Positions 48,997 through 61,383 of a stretch of DNA of 64,000 nt are shown here, one piece after another. Location: positions 38,892 to 102,891 of the forward strand of contig NW_004085952.1 of NCBI RefSeq assembly GCF_000220395.1, read 5' to 3'. The notes beneath the pieces were generated by a model. It did not search any database. It was given only the letters and a program-made list of their open reading frames with translations, and was not told the DNA's origin. How positions within the stretch are numbered: the stretch's first letter is position 1; each line of letters opens with the position of its first letter. The stretch comes from Ichthyophthirius multifiliis (lineage: Eukaryota > Ciliophora > Oligohymenophorea > Hymenostomatida). A program made the position numbers and the translations under genes.

Positions 48997-51323
48997 TCAT
49001 AGATCTAATTCTTTCAAATATTCACCAATCTTTAAATATATATTATCTACTAAATACTTTTTTTAATCATTCAACTTAATTTCATATTTTTTAAAAAGAA
49101 ATAATATTCAAAAAACATCATATTATACTTTTGTTTTTAATTTAGTCTTATATCTTTTTATTATTTCCAAAAAAATTGCAATAAGGATCAAATCAAAGAA
49201 GTTAATAAGAATTTTAACAATATTAATTATGAAATTTCGGTTATGTTTTTTTTTTTTTTTTTTCGTTATTTTAATTTATTCGTTATTATAAAAATTAGAA
49301 ATTTTTTCAATATTTAAAATTTATTTATTAAATATTGATTTATTTCTCATTAAAGCTATTTTTAATATTTTATTAATTAATGATTAATTATTGATATTAA
49401 TCGTTTATTTTATTTAAATTAAATTATTCATTTAATATATTGAAATTGTTTATATAATCGCCTTAATTCTTATTTTATAATTATTATTCAATATGTTTTT
49501 TTTAGTAATCTTCATATTATTATGTACATAAATTTTCATTAACTTTATTTTAAAAATATTAATTTTATTTATTCAAATAATACTCATTTTATTTATTCGA
49601 ATAATATTTATTTGCTCTATAAAAATAATTTTCTTTTTATTTAAAATGAAACAAATAGTTATTTTATTTATTTATATTTTCATTTGTTTTATATTAACTT
49701 TCACTTTTTTTGTTATTATTATTATTTATTAGAAGCGAATCCTTATTTACAATATTATTATCATTTTATTTATCTTTAAAATTATTATTAACTACAATAC
49801 TTTATTCATTTTATATATTATTATTAATAAATTCAGATTATTTATATTATTTATTTGTATTTAAATTTTAATCTTATTTTTTATTTAAAAAATTATTTAT
49901 ATTTTATTTCTATTCTTCTTCTTCTTCGTCTTCTAAATCTTATCTTCTTTCAAATATATGTGGATTATTATTATTTTATTGATTATTGTTATAATTACTA
50001 ATTAATTCCTAGTTAATTTAATTTTCATTCTCGAATATATTATTTAAACCGAAAGTTAAAAAAAGCCCAAAAAGAAACCTAACTTATTAAAAGAAAGCAT
50101 TATACTATTATTAACCTTAATAAAAATTTTTCAAATTAGTAATTTCTCTTCTACACACGGGACATTTTTGAATCTCTTGCAATTTAAGCCATTGAAACAG
50201 ACATTTAATATGAAAAATATGTCCACATTAAGATATTTTTCTGGCCACAATAAGCTTATCATGGCAAATAGAGCACACATCATCTAAGTTTTAATGCACT
50301 TTTGGAAAAATCCAATTTATATTTTATTTTAGAAGTGTAAAATTTCTATAAAAATTCACATTTTTGCGAATATTCTTGATACTTTTTTAAATTTTCAAAT
50401 AAATATATATCACCCAACTTAAAATGGCTAATTTATATTCAAATTTTACCGAAAAAGAGTATATGATTTACAATATGTGTACTAATACAATTAAATTGTA
50501 AAAAATATTAAAGAAAATTTCTATTCCTACAAAAGGATCGTTTATTTCATCCATGTTTGAATGTAAATAAAAACTTATATTTTTTCTAACTTTTCTACTT
50601 ATAAATATTAGTTTTATAGACTATATTATAAATAAAATTCCCTCAAATAATAATAAACTAAGTTTGTAAAATCCACTATATTAAAATATGTAAATTAAAA
50701 TAAAAGTAAGGAAAGTGTTAATAAATAGAAAATATAAAGAAAGCTTTTCTAAATTTATTATAAAAGCGATTTCTTAGTTTTCGTTTTCGGATATATTTTA
50801 GAGTTTTTTTTTTAATTCTTTAAATGCTCTATTGTGATGGATTTTTAATGTTATAAAGAAAAAATATACAACAATCCATATTGAAAGATCAAATTTTTGA
50901 CTTATTATATTGTTGTCTGATATATATAATATTCCTATTTATAAAATGGGGTTGTGGCGGAAAAATTTAGAATAGGAAGGGAATGGAGTCTAATATTAGT
51001 TCATTATTTTTTTTTATATTTAGCGTATACTAATCAAAAAAAATGAACAGAAAAGAAAAGTTCCTGAAACAATTAATTTTAAAGATTAATTATTATATGC
51101 TAAGTAATTTAGTAAAAATTAAATTTTCATCATGTTTATTTCAGGAACAGATAGGTATTGACAAATAAATATTACTAATATGTACATTATTAGTATTTTT
51201 ATAATACTTAAGGGATCGCTTAAAAATCTATATATGTTAGTATATACTTGGGTTAGGAAATTATGGAATTTTAGATATATTTTACGAGGATTTTTTAAGG
51301 ATAGTGTATATATTTGAATACAT
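48997..51323 (-). CDS. Membrane RING-H2 E3 ubiquitin ligase, HRD1/gp78 type
   Basis: ER ligases of this group remove misfolded proteins (ERAD). Predicted start MYSNIYTILKKSSQNIS at 51323. Hydrophobic segments follow, including LIMYILVIFICQYL, GTFLFCSFFLISI, LSIWIVVYFFFITLKIH and YLLTLSLLLF. Then comes INWIFPKVHQNLDD and the RING: VCSICHDKLIV, CGHIFHIKCLFQWL and CPVCRREI (about 50150-50290), a complete C3H2C3 set. The tail is acidic and Asn/Gln-rich (LEDEEEEQKQN), ending LVDNIYLKIGEYLKELDL with TGA at 48997. The layout of several membrane spans followed by a RING-H2 with a preceding FP...D block matches HRD1/gp78. Frame changes in the membrane part imply introns that I could not place exactly. 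Confidence 0.75.
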
Positions 51324-51353
51324 TTTTTCTTTTGGCTTATTTTTTAGAATTAT

Positions 51354-51995
51354 TCAAGTTCTTTTTTAAGTTTATAATATATTTAATAATTTTCCTATTT
51401 TTTATTTATATATTAATTGTTTTTCGATTGAGTTTATAAAAAATATTACAAGTAAAATAAAAAATATGAATACATAATATTAGTTTATATTTTTTATATA
51501 TATAGATTATTTATTATATTATATATTTTTTACATTTTGATTTTTAATATCTTATTAAAATTACTGTATTAATTAATGTATTTATTTAATTTTATAAAGT
51601 TCTTTATCTTTAATATTTTATTTATTTTTGTATTAATCTAACATTTTTTAAAAAATAGATTGTAAAGTAAGAAGTTTATTAGCTAAATCATCACTTATTG
51701 TTTTCGAATAAAATAAACGAATTTAACTATCTTTAATTGAATAATCAGAAATATATTTTTCTTAAATTTTTTTATTTTTTATATTTAATTTATTAAATAT
51801 ATTTTTACAATTAAGATTTTATTATATTTTTATATCTTATCTTCCCAATGCTGATGTTTAAATATTAGTCAGTAATTAATAAGTTTTTTATGCCTATGAA
51901 GAAGAGAATAAATCGTTTAAGCTTTTACTGTTTTATTATTATATATTTTAAAGTTATCCTGTATAGTATTTTCTTGTTTAATTGGCTGTTTCCAT
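51354..51995 (-). CDS. Coiled-coil protein with one C-terminal membrane segment, unknown
   Basis: Intact ORF of 213 residues under code 6. Starts METANQTRKYYTGQLQNIQQ, then LNDLFSSSQAQKTYQLL. A helical part KTISDDLANKLLTLQSIFQK and ELYKIKQIHQLIQQFQQDIK precedes a single hydrophobic segment YYVFIFFILLVIFFI (residues ~175-190) and a basic tail of about 25 residues ending LLNILQTQKRT. The helix-plus-anchor layout resembles SNARE-like or tethering proteins, but I see no SNARE zero-layer signature I would trust, and the tail after the anchor is long. It ends only 30 bp before the start of the RING ligase on the same strand, so the two may share transcription signals or even be one gene with a misplaced boundary. 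Confidence 0.6.
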
Positions 51996-52476
51996 TTTTA
52001 TTTTTTTATAATTTAAATTAAATAATCTGTTTTGAAAATTATTATTTTTTATTTTATTTTTTTTAACAATATTTTATATTTATAATATATAATTTATAAT
52101 TATAATAATGAGATTATTTTAAATAAAAATATTTTGTTTAGATATTTATATTTTTTCTTTTTATTTCTTTATTATATTAAGAAATTTACTTTTATCAATC
52201 AAATTAAAAATTATATTCTTCTTTTAATTAATTATAGCAAATGATAATTATTAAAATGTATTATAAAAACTTATTTAAAAAAATGTTTAATAATTATACA
52301 AAAAAACAAAATGATATAAAATAAGTCAAAATTTAAAATTACAAATATAAAAAAAATTATAAATAAATAATTATAAAATATTATATTATCTAAATGTAAG
52401 AAAATATTTATATTTTTAAATTATAAAATCATAAAAAATATTTATATTTTATTTTATAAAAAAAAATTTAAAAAAT
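51996..52476. other. Spacer upstream of leftward gene
   Basis: A/T-only; also holds the oligo-T (minus strand) terminator of the tRNA at its right end. No gene. Confidence 0.6.
52465..52476 (-). terminator. RNA polymerase III oligo-T stop for the tRNA
   Basis: Minus strand reads a run of T interrupted by short A directly after the tRNA 3' end (plus strand TTTAAAAAAT). Confidence 0.6.
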
Positions 52477-52550
52477 CGCTCGATGAAGGGATCGAACCTT
52501 CGACCTTGCGGTTAACAGCCGCATGCTCTAACCAACTGAGCTAATCGAGC
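52477..52550 (-). tRNA. tRNA-Asn (GUU)
   Basis: On the minus strand a complete cloverleaf is visible: acceptor GCTCGAT pairing with ATCGAGC, D arm AGCTCAGTTGG, anticodon arm GCGGCTGTTAACCGC with anticodon GTT (52514-52516), variable loop, and T arm with GGTTCGATCCC. The discriminator base is G. No intron. The 3' flank on the minus strand is T-rich, as expected for a pol III terminator. GUU decodes AAC and AAU, the dominant Asn codons of the neighbouring poly-Asn tracts. Confidence 0.97.
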
Positions 52551-53006
52551 TTATTGGTATAATTTATAGTGTTAAAATATTTTTTATTAGAATTATTATA
52601 TTAATTTATAAAATAAATAATAATATATTATTTTTTTTTTTTAAAAAAAAAAATTATATTATATTTTTTATAAGTTAATTATTTGGTAATATATTTTAAT
52701 ATTACATTTTAATATTATTATTTTAAAAATTAATCATTTAACTATAATTAATATTATTATTTATATATTAATATTTCATACACAATATTTTAATATTTAT
52801 AGACTTTATTTTGATAAATTAAGTTTTTTATTTATATTAGTTTTTAAAATATCAATTTATATTTATTTAAAAAATAAACTAATTTATTAATTTTTTATTT
52901 ATCATTTATGATTTATTTAATACAATTTAAAAATAGAGTAAGTTAATAATATTTTATTTATTATTTATGATTTAATTATAGCTTAATTTTAAAATCAGAA
53001 TCTCAT
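52551..53006. other. Intergenic, 5' side of the tRNA
   Basis: A/T-only sequence; no gene or element recognised. Confidence 0.55.
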
Positions 53007-54060
53007 TCATTATATAATTAATAGATGTGAGCTAATATTATATAAATTCAACTTCATAAAATATTGATAATAATAATTGATTGAATATTATCTTTAACTA
53101 ATTATAAAAGCAAAAGAAAAAAAACTTTATAAAAAAAAGTGCATAAATGTAATAAAAAATGAAAATTTATTCATATAATTAATTATGAAAACAAATAAAC
53201 AAGTTAGAAAACAAATTAAATAAAACATCGATTTAGTTAATTTTACTTTTAGATGACATAAATGTTAAATCATATTTTTCTTTATAAATTAAAGAAAAAT
53301 AATAATGTATATTTTATTACTTAAAAATGTTTATTTTATTAAAATTATTTTGGAGTTTTCATTTTATATTATATTTTTTTTATAAACTATTTCTTTAATT
53401 TAGATTCGTTTATAAATGGGAAAAAAAAAAAAATCATAATTTATGATAAATAAAAACAAAAAAATTAACATTTGCAAATAGTCATATTTTTTTTAGAATG
53501 TAAACTTTATTATTTAAAAAAGTGTTCAATAAAATGCATATTTATACTTAAATAAAATTTTAATTTGAAATATATCCAAAATATTAGTTAAATTACTATT
53601 ATATAAGGATTTGTTTTTTTATGTAAAAATTCAGCTTTATACTTTATACTATGTATTTTGTTTGAAAATACGGCCGTATATACTTATCGATGAATATATA
53701 ACAAAAATAAATATTAGGTCTTTCCAAATTAAATTATTTTATATTAATAGTCTTTCTTTTGTGGTTGATTGAGTTTTAAAAAGAAGATTATTAAAAAAAT
53801 AAAAAAATGACATAAACAATTGAAATTTAAAATTTATTATTTAAAATATTAAATTATCGATAAAAAAAATAATGGAAGTATTATTAATGAAAACAGATGA
53901 ATGATAAAATTTATTTTAAATGCAAAGTTAATTATAAAATTAAAATTCACCAAAAGCAACTTTAGAAATAGGTATCCAGGAATATTTTTTTTTTAAGATT
54001 TTACTTACTTAAATTCTTTACTCAAGATATCATAGGAAAATCGTGTTTTTTAATAATAAT
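53007..54060 (-). other. Long TGA-free minus frame, coding status doubtful
   Basis: About 350 codons without TGA on the minus strand, stop at 53007, no convincing ATG at the 5' end. The upstream part reads protein-like (RFSYDILSKEFKQVKSQKK, NIPGYLFLKL). The rest is mostly Phe/Ile/Leu/Asn/Lys with almost no Asp or Gly, which is what translated intergenic A/T looks like. It could be a multi-span membrane protein or chance. A 12-bp palindrome ATACGGCCGTAT lies at 53668-53679. Confidence 0.3.
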
Positions 54061-54466
54061 AATATATTAATTTACTCTGTTTTAATTATGACTTGGCTAA
54101 TAAAAATAAAAATAAAAAAATTTGAAGAAAATATTAATATATTTAATCATATTAAAATATAAAATGAATATATATTATTATTCAATAATGATAAAAAAAA
54201 ATTTTAATGAACTAACTATAAATCGGAGATTATTTTAATAATAAATGTTTAAAAAAAAAATTATTTAAGATATATTATATATTTATGTATAAAAATATAA
54301 AGCAAGAAGGATAATAATAAAAAATATATTATTTTCTAAGTTCATTTCAGTTTTAAAATTTGTTTATTGTTTAATTAATTTGCAATTCGTGAACAAGAAT
54401 AAATAGCAAGAAAAATAGAAAAAAAAATAATTAAAATAAACCTAGATATTTAAATAAATATATATA

Positions 54467-54499
<33 letters not shown>

Positions 54500-54959
54500 T
54501 TATAAACATATATTTTATATATATATTTTTCTTTAAAGTCTAATTTATATTTTATAATTTTCATTAATATTAATTTATATTATTTATATTTAAATTAAAT
54601 TATTTTGTATTTTTAATTATAAATCAATTTTTTAATACTTTAATATTTTGTATTGAAAAAGTTATTTATTATTTAATAAATTTTCATATTAACTTATATA
54701 ATATTAAATTATTTTATAAAAAATAATAATTTATTTCTTTTATTAATATTTTATTGATTAAATCTTATAAATAGTATATATATATTAATATATAAAATAT
54801 ATAAATATATATATATATATATTTTTAATTTTATCTTATTTATTATTTTTATACTTTATATAATATTTTTTCATATAAATATAATGTTTATATTTTAAAT
54901 AGATATTATAAAAAATGTGAAATTAATTTTTTTTTTTATAATATAATAAAATAAATTTT
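54061..54959. other. Intergenic with (TA)n tracts
   Basis: A/T-only; (TA)n at 54480-54500 and 54776-54825. No gene. Confidence 0.55.
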
Positions 54960-55780
54960 TCATTTTTTCTAATTTGTGTTTCTTGAAATTTAAGGACCTT
55001 AACTTTATTTACTTTCGAAATTTTTGTTTCTACTGAAAATACCTCCACCAGTATTATCATTAACTACAGTAGTCGGTTTTTACAAGTTTTATTAATTTTA
55101 AGGAAGTTTTCTAGACATTTAATCTTAATTTCCTATAGCATTATTAATAAATCTTTTAGGAGGGCCAATATCTACTGTTTATTTTGTTTAGGTTAGTTAT
55201 TAGGTTGGTTATACTTCTTTTGTACGCCATAAATTATCATCATTTGTTTTTTGGTTTGCAACTAAGCCATGAATACCTCGAGAAATTGCAGGTTATTCTT
55301 ATTTAACTGGTTTTTCGTCTTATTTAGGCAAATTTTATCGCCAACCAGCATCACTTTCCTAAACTTAAGTTATTTATTAAAATTTAGATGATTATACTTA
55401 AGAAACTTTTTTAATAATAATAAATAATTGTATATATATTATAATTTTACTTTCTTCTGTTTAAATAACATCGTTTTTTTATTAAACTATTCGCCAGGAA
55501 CATTCTGATAAAAGTTATTCTTATTATTATTAAAAAGGTTGATTTCTTTCAGCTTCTTTTTCTTTTTACTATTTATTTTATATAATTTATACATATATAT
55601 TTATTACTAATTAAGCTTCTTTATCTTGGAATGCTTTGAGTGCTTCTGTCATTATTTTTTATTTAAATTCTTTTTCTATATAATGTTTAAACTATTACAT
55701 TTCTTCAGTATATTGTTTTTTTCTTTCTTCAAGTTTAATAGCAAAGAAAATATCCTATTGATAAATATACAAATATATAA

Positions 55781-55839
<59 letters not shown>

Positions 55840-58229
55840 TTTTATATTTAGGTATTTTTTATACATATTTAAATAAATGTATAATATTACTTTGAAACTC
55901 TTTATTGATATAAAACTATTTTTCTATTATAGATTTTTATTGTATTTTTATTATGCGTTTTCCGAAAATTATTATATTTGATCTTTACTTTGATTAAAAG
56001 TAGTTTTTAGTTTCTCATATTCTGCTTTTTTTATTTCCCTTTAAACATAATCAAGTTTTGTGAAAGCTTTTTTATATTTATTTTCTTGTTCTTCTTTGAT
56101 TTTATTTTATACATTTTTCTTCAAATCATATAAAGTATTAATATCAATTGAAACGAAATCTTCTTCTGTCATATTTTCTATTTTAATTCCTCCTATTTTA
56201 ACTATTTAATTTCCTTTAACTTTAATGATTTCATTTCTTAATTCCATTTTTTGTTTTAATAGTTATTTTTCTATTTTTTTTCTTGTTTCATATTCCTCCA
56301 TTTTCCTATTATGTTCTTCTATTTAGATTGTTTTTTATAATTCTTCTTTATTTTTCTCTTCGAAGTCTTTTTTATTTTATTAACTAGAAATTCTTGCTTA
56401 TTCACTTCTTTTATAACTTACAATATCTTCCATCCTTTTTTTCATCACAGTATTGCTTTCATTTAAATATTTTTAAGCTAATTAAATGTTCTAGATATTA
56501 TTTTCATTATTAATGGTATTTTAATTTTGATTCTAAATGCCATTTTTAATAAATTTAGCCTACAAAGCTAAAAAAACAAGGTTTTAGGATGCATTTAAAT
56601 ACTCGTTTTTTTTCGAAGGATTAAAGTAAATAACTCCTTTCGATTAATCTACTCGACAACTGATTTGTCCCTAAGTACTAGCATAAATAAGGCATTGATT
56701 ACATATTTATTTTGTTGAAAAAGAGAAGAGTTTATAGAAATTTTCTATGTTGAGTGTTTTGTAGATTTTGGAAATATTCGAGAGAAGTTTATATATAATA
56801 TTTTCTTCAATATAAGGTATATACATTGATAGTTTAGGATTTTCTTTCAATGAATTAAATATCGGCTATATTTTTTAGGAAACATTAAAAATAGAAATTT
56901 CATTTAATTCTAAATTAAATAAACTTTTTATTTCTTCAAGAGCTACTTCATTTAAGTTCATTCTTTAAACAAGACTGATTATTTCTTCTTTTTTGGGAAT
57001 TAATTTATTATTGTTTCTTTGTAAAGATGCTATTTTGGCCTTTGATTCTTCACTTTAAAAATCTTCAATAGGATATTAGGGAATGGAAAGTACTCCTAGA
57101 ATTAATTAGTTGATTTTTTCTTTTATTTCCTCAGCACTGGCTTATGGGTTAGTTCTAAAAATCAATATGTGATGCAAAAAGAAAAAGCTGTGATATCCAA
57201 AGTACTTTGAATGCCAGAAAACTTCACTCAGATAATAATAATAAGCTGACATTATTTTATGTTTAATAGGGGTTTGGACTTTTTTTAAGTTTATTAAAAT
57301 ACTTATGTCTTCTAATTATCTGAAAGCGTACGAATATAAACTTTATTTTAAAGCAGATCTTGTACAATCAAGTCTTATTTGGATTAAATAATCTCTAGTT
57401 TCACTATTATAAAGACTTATATGATTAGGGTTTTTATTAAAGTCAATATCTCTTTATTATAATTAAGTCAAGAAGAAATGCTAGTGTTCTAAAAAGCGTT
57501 TAAGTTCAGTTTTGCGAGAGTATTTGTCACAAAATTCAAGCATTTTTTAAATTGTAATGATGTGAACTTCTTCGAGTTTTTTGTGTACTTTTACTGTCTC
57601 AATTATCATTTTATAGATCTCGTATATTATTTTTAGAACGTTTTTTATTTAGATTTCTCTTTATTTTTATTCTATAGTTAAATTGCTTGTCATTAAGTTT
57701 GTATCTTCGGGATCTTCTGAATCTATATCAGGATTTTATTTTACCTTTTTTTTTTTTTTAATTTTTTTTTTTTTTTATTTACTTCTTCAAAGTCATAGTG
57801 TTAGATTTTTCTTGCAAATAATTTCTCTACTTCATTTTTTATGTGCAATAGTACATTTTCTAAGGAGTTAGCATATTGGACTTATGTTAAGTATTTATAT
57901 TATTATAAAGCTTCTTTTATTGCATCTGTTTTTTCGAGTTAGACTGAAATGTTTATATATAAAATCTTTTGTTTATTTATTATTTTTTAATAAATTATGT
58001 ATATCTTTTTTTTTACGAATATTTTTTCTAAGTTGATTGTCCATGTTGTTTTTCTTTTTTAGGATATGTAATCATGCATAATTCTTTAAATTTATAAAGT
58101 TGTTCCATCTGTATGGATTCTTTCTATTATTTTATTATTGTTGATATTTTTTTAGAATTTTTTATATTTACCTTCCATATTTTTCAAAAACTATTCATGA
58201 TTTTGCCAAAGGATATTTGATGTTGCCAT
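54960..58229 (-). CDS. EIF3A: Eukaryotic translation initiation factor 3 subunit A
   Basis: Largest PCI subunit and scaffold of eIF3. Starts MATSNILWQNHEQFLKNMEG at 58229. The first intron (48 nt) precedes RIHTDGTTL and KRKTTWTINLEKIF, a second precedes VQLEKTDAIKEALQQYK and LTQVQYANSLENVLLHIK; these equal the conserved HRTW and AKEGLxQYK..SLE blocks of eIF3a. Then IDSEDPEDTNLMTSNL and FCDKYSRKTELKRFLEHQ match the next conserved segment (FCLQYTRKAEF). After the PCI part the 3' half is the Glu/Lys/Arg/Gln coiled coil. The end is VVNDNTGGGIFSRNKNF with TGA at 54960. Long (TA)n introns lie near 55420 and 55770-55890. Frame is lost in one of two adjacent T runs at 57746-57776. Confidence 0.87.
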
Positions 58230-58550
58230 TTTTTTATTTTTAATAATTATCTTCTTTTATGATTTTTTATTTTAATATCTAAAATATAATACTTTTTTAA
58301 TTAAAGATTAACAAAAAAGGATATATTTGTATATATATATATATATTATTTTTTAAAATAAAATATAATATAATTTTGTATTATGCATTTTTAGGCTTTT
58401 ATTTATAATATTTATATATAGATAGTTTATATTTTATAAATATAAAATTTTGCAAACTAAATAAATTAAATTTAAAATTAGAATTTTTTAATAATTAAAA
58501 TTTTTTGAATTTTTATTTATATATTTTTAAATTGTAAACTTTGATAATCT

Positions 58551-58589
<39 letters not shown>

Positions 58590-58740
58590 ATTAATAAAAA
58601 TATAAATAATTTTATTTTTTGGCAAATTAATACTAATACATTTTAATAAAAATAATAAAATAAATTAATAAAGGATAAATATTTCATCAATTCTTATAAA
58701 ATATTTTTTTTTTTAAATATATAAATATAGAAACTATATA
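58230..58740. other. Spacer upstream of eIF3a
   Basis: A/T-only with (TA)n at 58332-58346 and 58556-58584. May contain the unresolved 3' end of the gene to its right. Confidence 0.5.
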
Positions 58741-59322
58741 AATTATCAATTTTTATTTCTTGGAATAACCCCATATAATCCATTTTTTTTTCTAACTTTT
58801 TTATTTTTTCATTAAATTAATTAATCTATTATTATAATTAAAATATATCTTATTTTAAATAATTTATTTGATTTTGCATATATGTGTTTTCTGCTTTAAT
58901 TGAAAGTTATTTTTTATCTAAAATATATTTCATTCTTTATGCTGTAGGCTTTGTATCTGCTTTTTAATTTTCTATTTCCCGATTTACTTAATGTTTTATA
59001 ATTACTATATCATCCTTTAAATTACTTATTTCTAGTCTAAAGTATCTTAAATCTTTATTATAATGCATTATTTATGACCATAATTTTTCTAAATAATCTT
59101 AAACACACTTAGTATTAAATTAATCGTATTATTGAAGAGTTTAATTTGAATTTAATTTTGTATCATATGTACTTTATTTTGAAAACTTTTTTTTATTGTT
59201 ATTTATTATTTTGAATTAAATTTTTTATTTATTACATTTATTTCTTTGTTGCTTAAAATAGAAATTTTATTTTTTTAATGTTTACCAAATTTACTCTAAT
59301 CATTTTCATATTAATTTTCCAT
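58741..59322 (-). CDS. Coiled-coil protein, unknown; 3' end unresolved
   Basis: Not recognised. Starts MENQYENDQSKFGKHQKN at 59322. A basic Asn-rich N-terminus is followed by TYDTKLNSNQTLQQYDQFN, DYLEKLWSQIMHYNKDLRYF and a long heptad-like helix: LEISNLKDDIVIIKHQVN, RMKYILDKKQLSIKAENTYM and QINQFNEKIKKLEKKMDYM. The last protein-like residues are LFQEIKIDN near 58745. After that the frame stays open but reads as A/T, so the true stop or a last intron was not found. Frame is lost in the T8 run at 59187-59194 and restored by one extra base, which joins the two halves. Leftward, 0.5 kb upstream of the eIF3a start. Confidence 0.6.
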
Positions 59323-59758
59323 TTTATTTGAATTTTTAAAATTTAATTATTTAATATTAAAAAATTTTAATTGTTCTTTATATTAATTAAAAAATACATA
59401 TAAAAAATATATCAACCTTTTAATATTATAATATCAATGGTAGGTATTAATGTTTTTTTTTTTTTCAATAATAATTAGAAGTTTAATTTTTTTTTTTAAT
59501 AAAATGAATATTGTAAAATTATTTTTAAAAATGAAAATCGAATTATCTAAAAGATATAAATATTATAAAATATATTTTTAAAATAAAATAAAAGTAATTT
59601 TTAGATTAAAAAAATATATATTTCTTTAAAAATTATTATTATATTATTTCTAGTTAATAAATATGAAAATATTTAAAATAAATAGTAAAAAAACTAATTA
59701 ATTAAATTAAAAAAAAAAAAAAATTATTTAATTTAAAAATAAAAATAAAAAAAAGCTA

Positions 59759-61383
59759 TCAATATATGTTTGCATTATTATTATTATTATTATTTTCCTT
59801 ATTTACATTAAAAGTTTCTATTTAATTTAAAAATTAATTAAATTAAGAATGGGAAAAGCTATTATTTTTTGCCAAACATTACTCACTAAAATTACTTAAA
59901 ATTTCACTAGCATCATATTAGATAGTATTATAATTAATTTAGTCTTAATTATTTATAAAGAAATTATCAATATCATTATCAATATGTAATTATTAAACAC
60001 TCTTATTATAATAAGTACTATTATTATTATTATTATCGCCTTAGTTTTATTTTTAAGATTAATAGAAATTATTACTTTCATCATCATCTTCTTCTAAATT
60101 ATTATTAAATAAATATTTAAGAATTTAAGTTTAATTTTTCTCATCATCTTCATTATTTTAAATGATATCTTGAAATTGTTTAAAAGGGAAATTTTGTAGC
60201 ATGGAATATTTTTAAAAGTTAAGTTTTTTTATTTTTCGAGAAGTTCAAGTAATTTTCTTTTAGAATTCTCAAAAATAGAAGGTTAATTTTTGGACCAATT
60301 TTTTTATTTTTGAATAATTAATTATTATTATTAAATTTAAGTTTTTAATTCTTTTAATTTCTCTTGCATTTTATTCCATTTAATGGGACTTCTTTTGAGG
60401 TTTTTTTTTCGAATTAATTTAAAAATTTATTATTTTTTTTGAATTTTTTCAATAATTTTTCTTTATTAAGTTTTCTACCATTATATATTTATTTATTTTT
60501 TAGTTAATTTTCTCTATTCTAATTATTATTATTAGTCTTATTATTATTATTAAGAATTTCCTTCATCGCTTTCTTTTTTTTAATTAAACTTCTAATATTA
60601 ATTTATTGATTATTTGTTTATATAATTATAATTATCTTATATTAAATTCATCATTTGTTCCTAAAACTTCTAAAAAGTATTCTAATAATTATTCGCTTTT
60701 TATATTTAGTAATCAATATCTAACATTTCTTATTTATCTTGTTAATGAGGTGACATTTTTCCTTATTTTATTAAAAAATCATCCATTTTATTTTATTATT
60801 GTTGATTTTCCAATAACTCTATGTTGTTTTCAATTTTCTCCTCAGGAAAACACAATTCATTATTGATTTTTTTTTAATTTGTTTCATTTATATATTCTTT
60901 CTATATTTACTATTCTATTTAATTTATTATCAATGATGATAAATTTTAGGCATTTTAATAATATGTTTGCTTTTAATGCTTTTGGTTAAATATAGATATT
61001 AATAAATCTAGATTTAATGAAGGAAATTTTTATATATCTATATTATCTAGTTTAAAGTCATTTTTATTTTCTTCATTTTAATTTAATAGATTCTTTATTG
61101 TACTGTTGTAACTAGGATTTAAACCTTCTAACTCTTCTATAAGATTTTAATGCTTAGAATATATTTCAAATATTGCTTTTTTATCACCAATTGATAACGA
61201 TTTGTATATTTCATCTAATTCTTTTAATTTTTAAGAGAGATGAAGCTTATGCTTGTTTTCTTATGTCTTTTTTAATTTATTTTAATATTTTTTTATCTTT
61301 ATTATACTTACTTATTCAGGTATTCTAAATTAACAATTTTATTAGTCTTAATGCATTAGCATAATTTTATTTTCTTAATTCAT
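59759..61383 (-). CDS. Gln/Asn-rich coiled-coil protein, unknown
   Basis: Not recognised. Starts MNQENKIMLMHQDQQNCQFR at 61383. Clear coding blocks include KLKELDEIYKSLSIGDKKAI, EELEGLNPSYNSTIKNLL, NELCFPEEKIENNIELLE, KMDDFLIKQGKMSPHQQDKQ, RSPIKWNKMQEKLKELKT and NQPSIFENSKRKLLELLEKQ. The C-terminal part is acidic and Asn-rich (NLEEDDDESNNFYQ), then YDASEILSNFSEQC, and ends with a short poly-Asn and NANIY, TGA at 59759. Frame changes once after LLELLEKQK at the T7 run 60224-60230; one extra base joins it to LNFQKYSMLQNFPFKQFQ. No domain is visible. The Pro/Ser/Trp block in the middle (SPIKW) is the part most likely to be conserved. Confidence 0.65.

Noticed and set aside
60411-60419. Frame break at the A9/T9 run in the 60-kb gene
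   Set aside because: On re-reading, the frame through KLIRKKNLKRSPIKW is continuous across this run, so no break is needed here.
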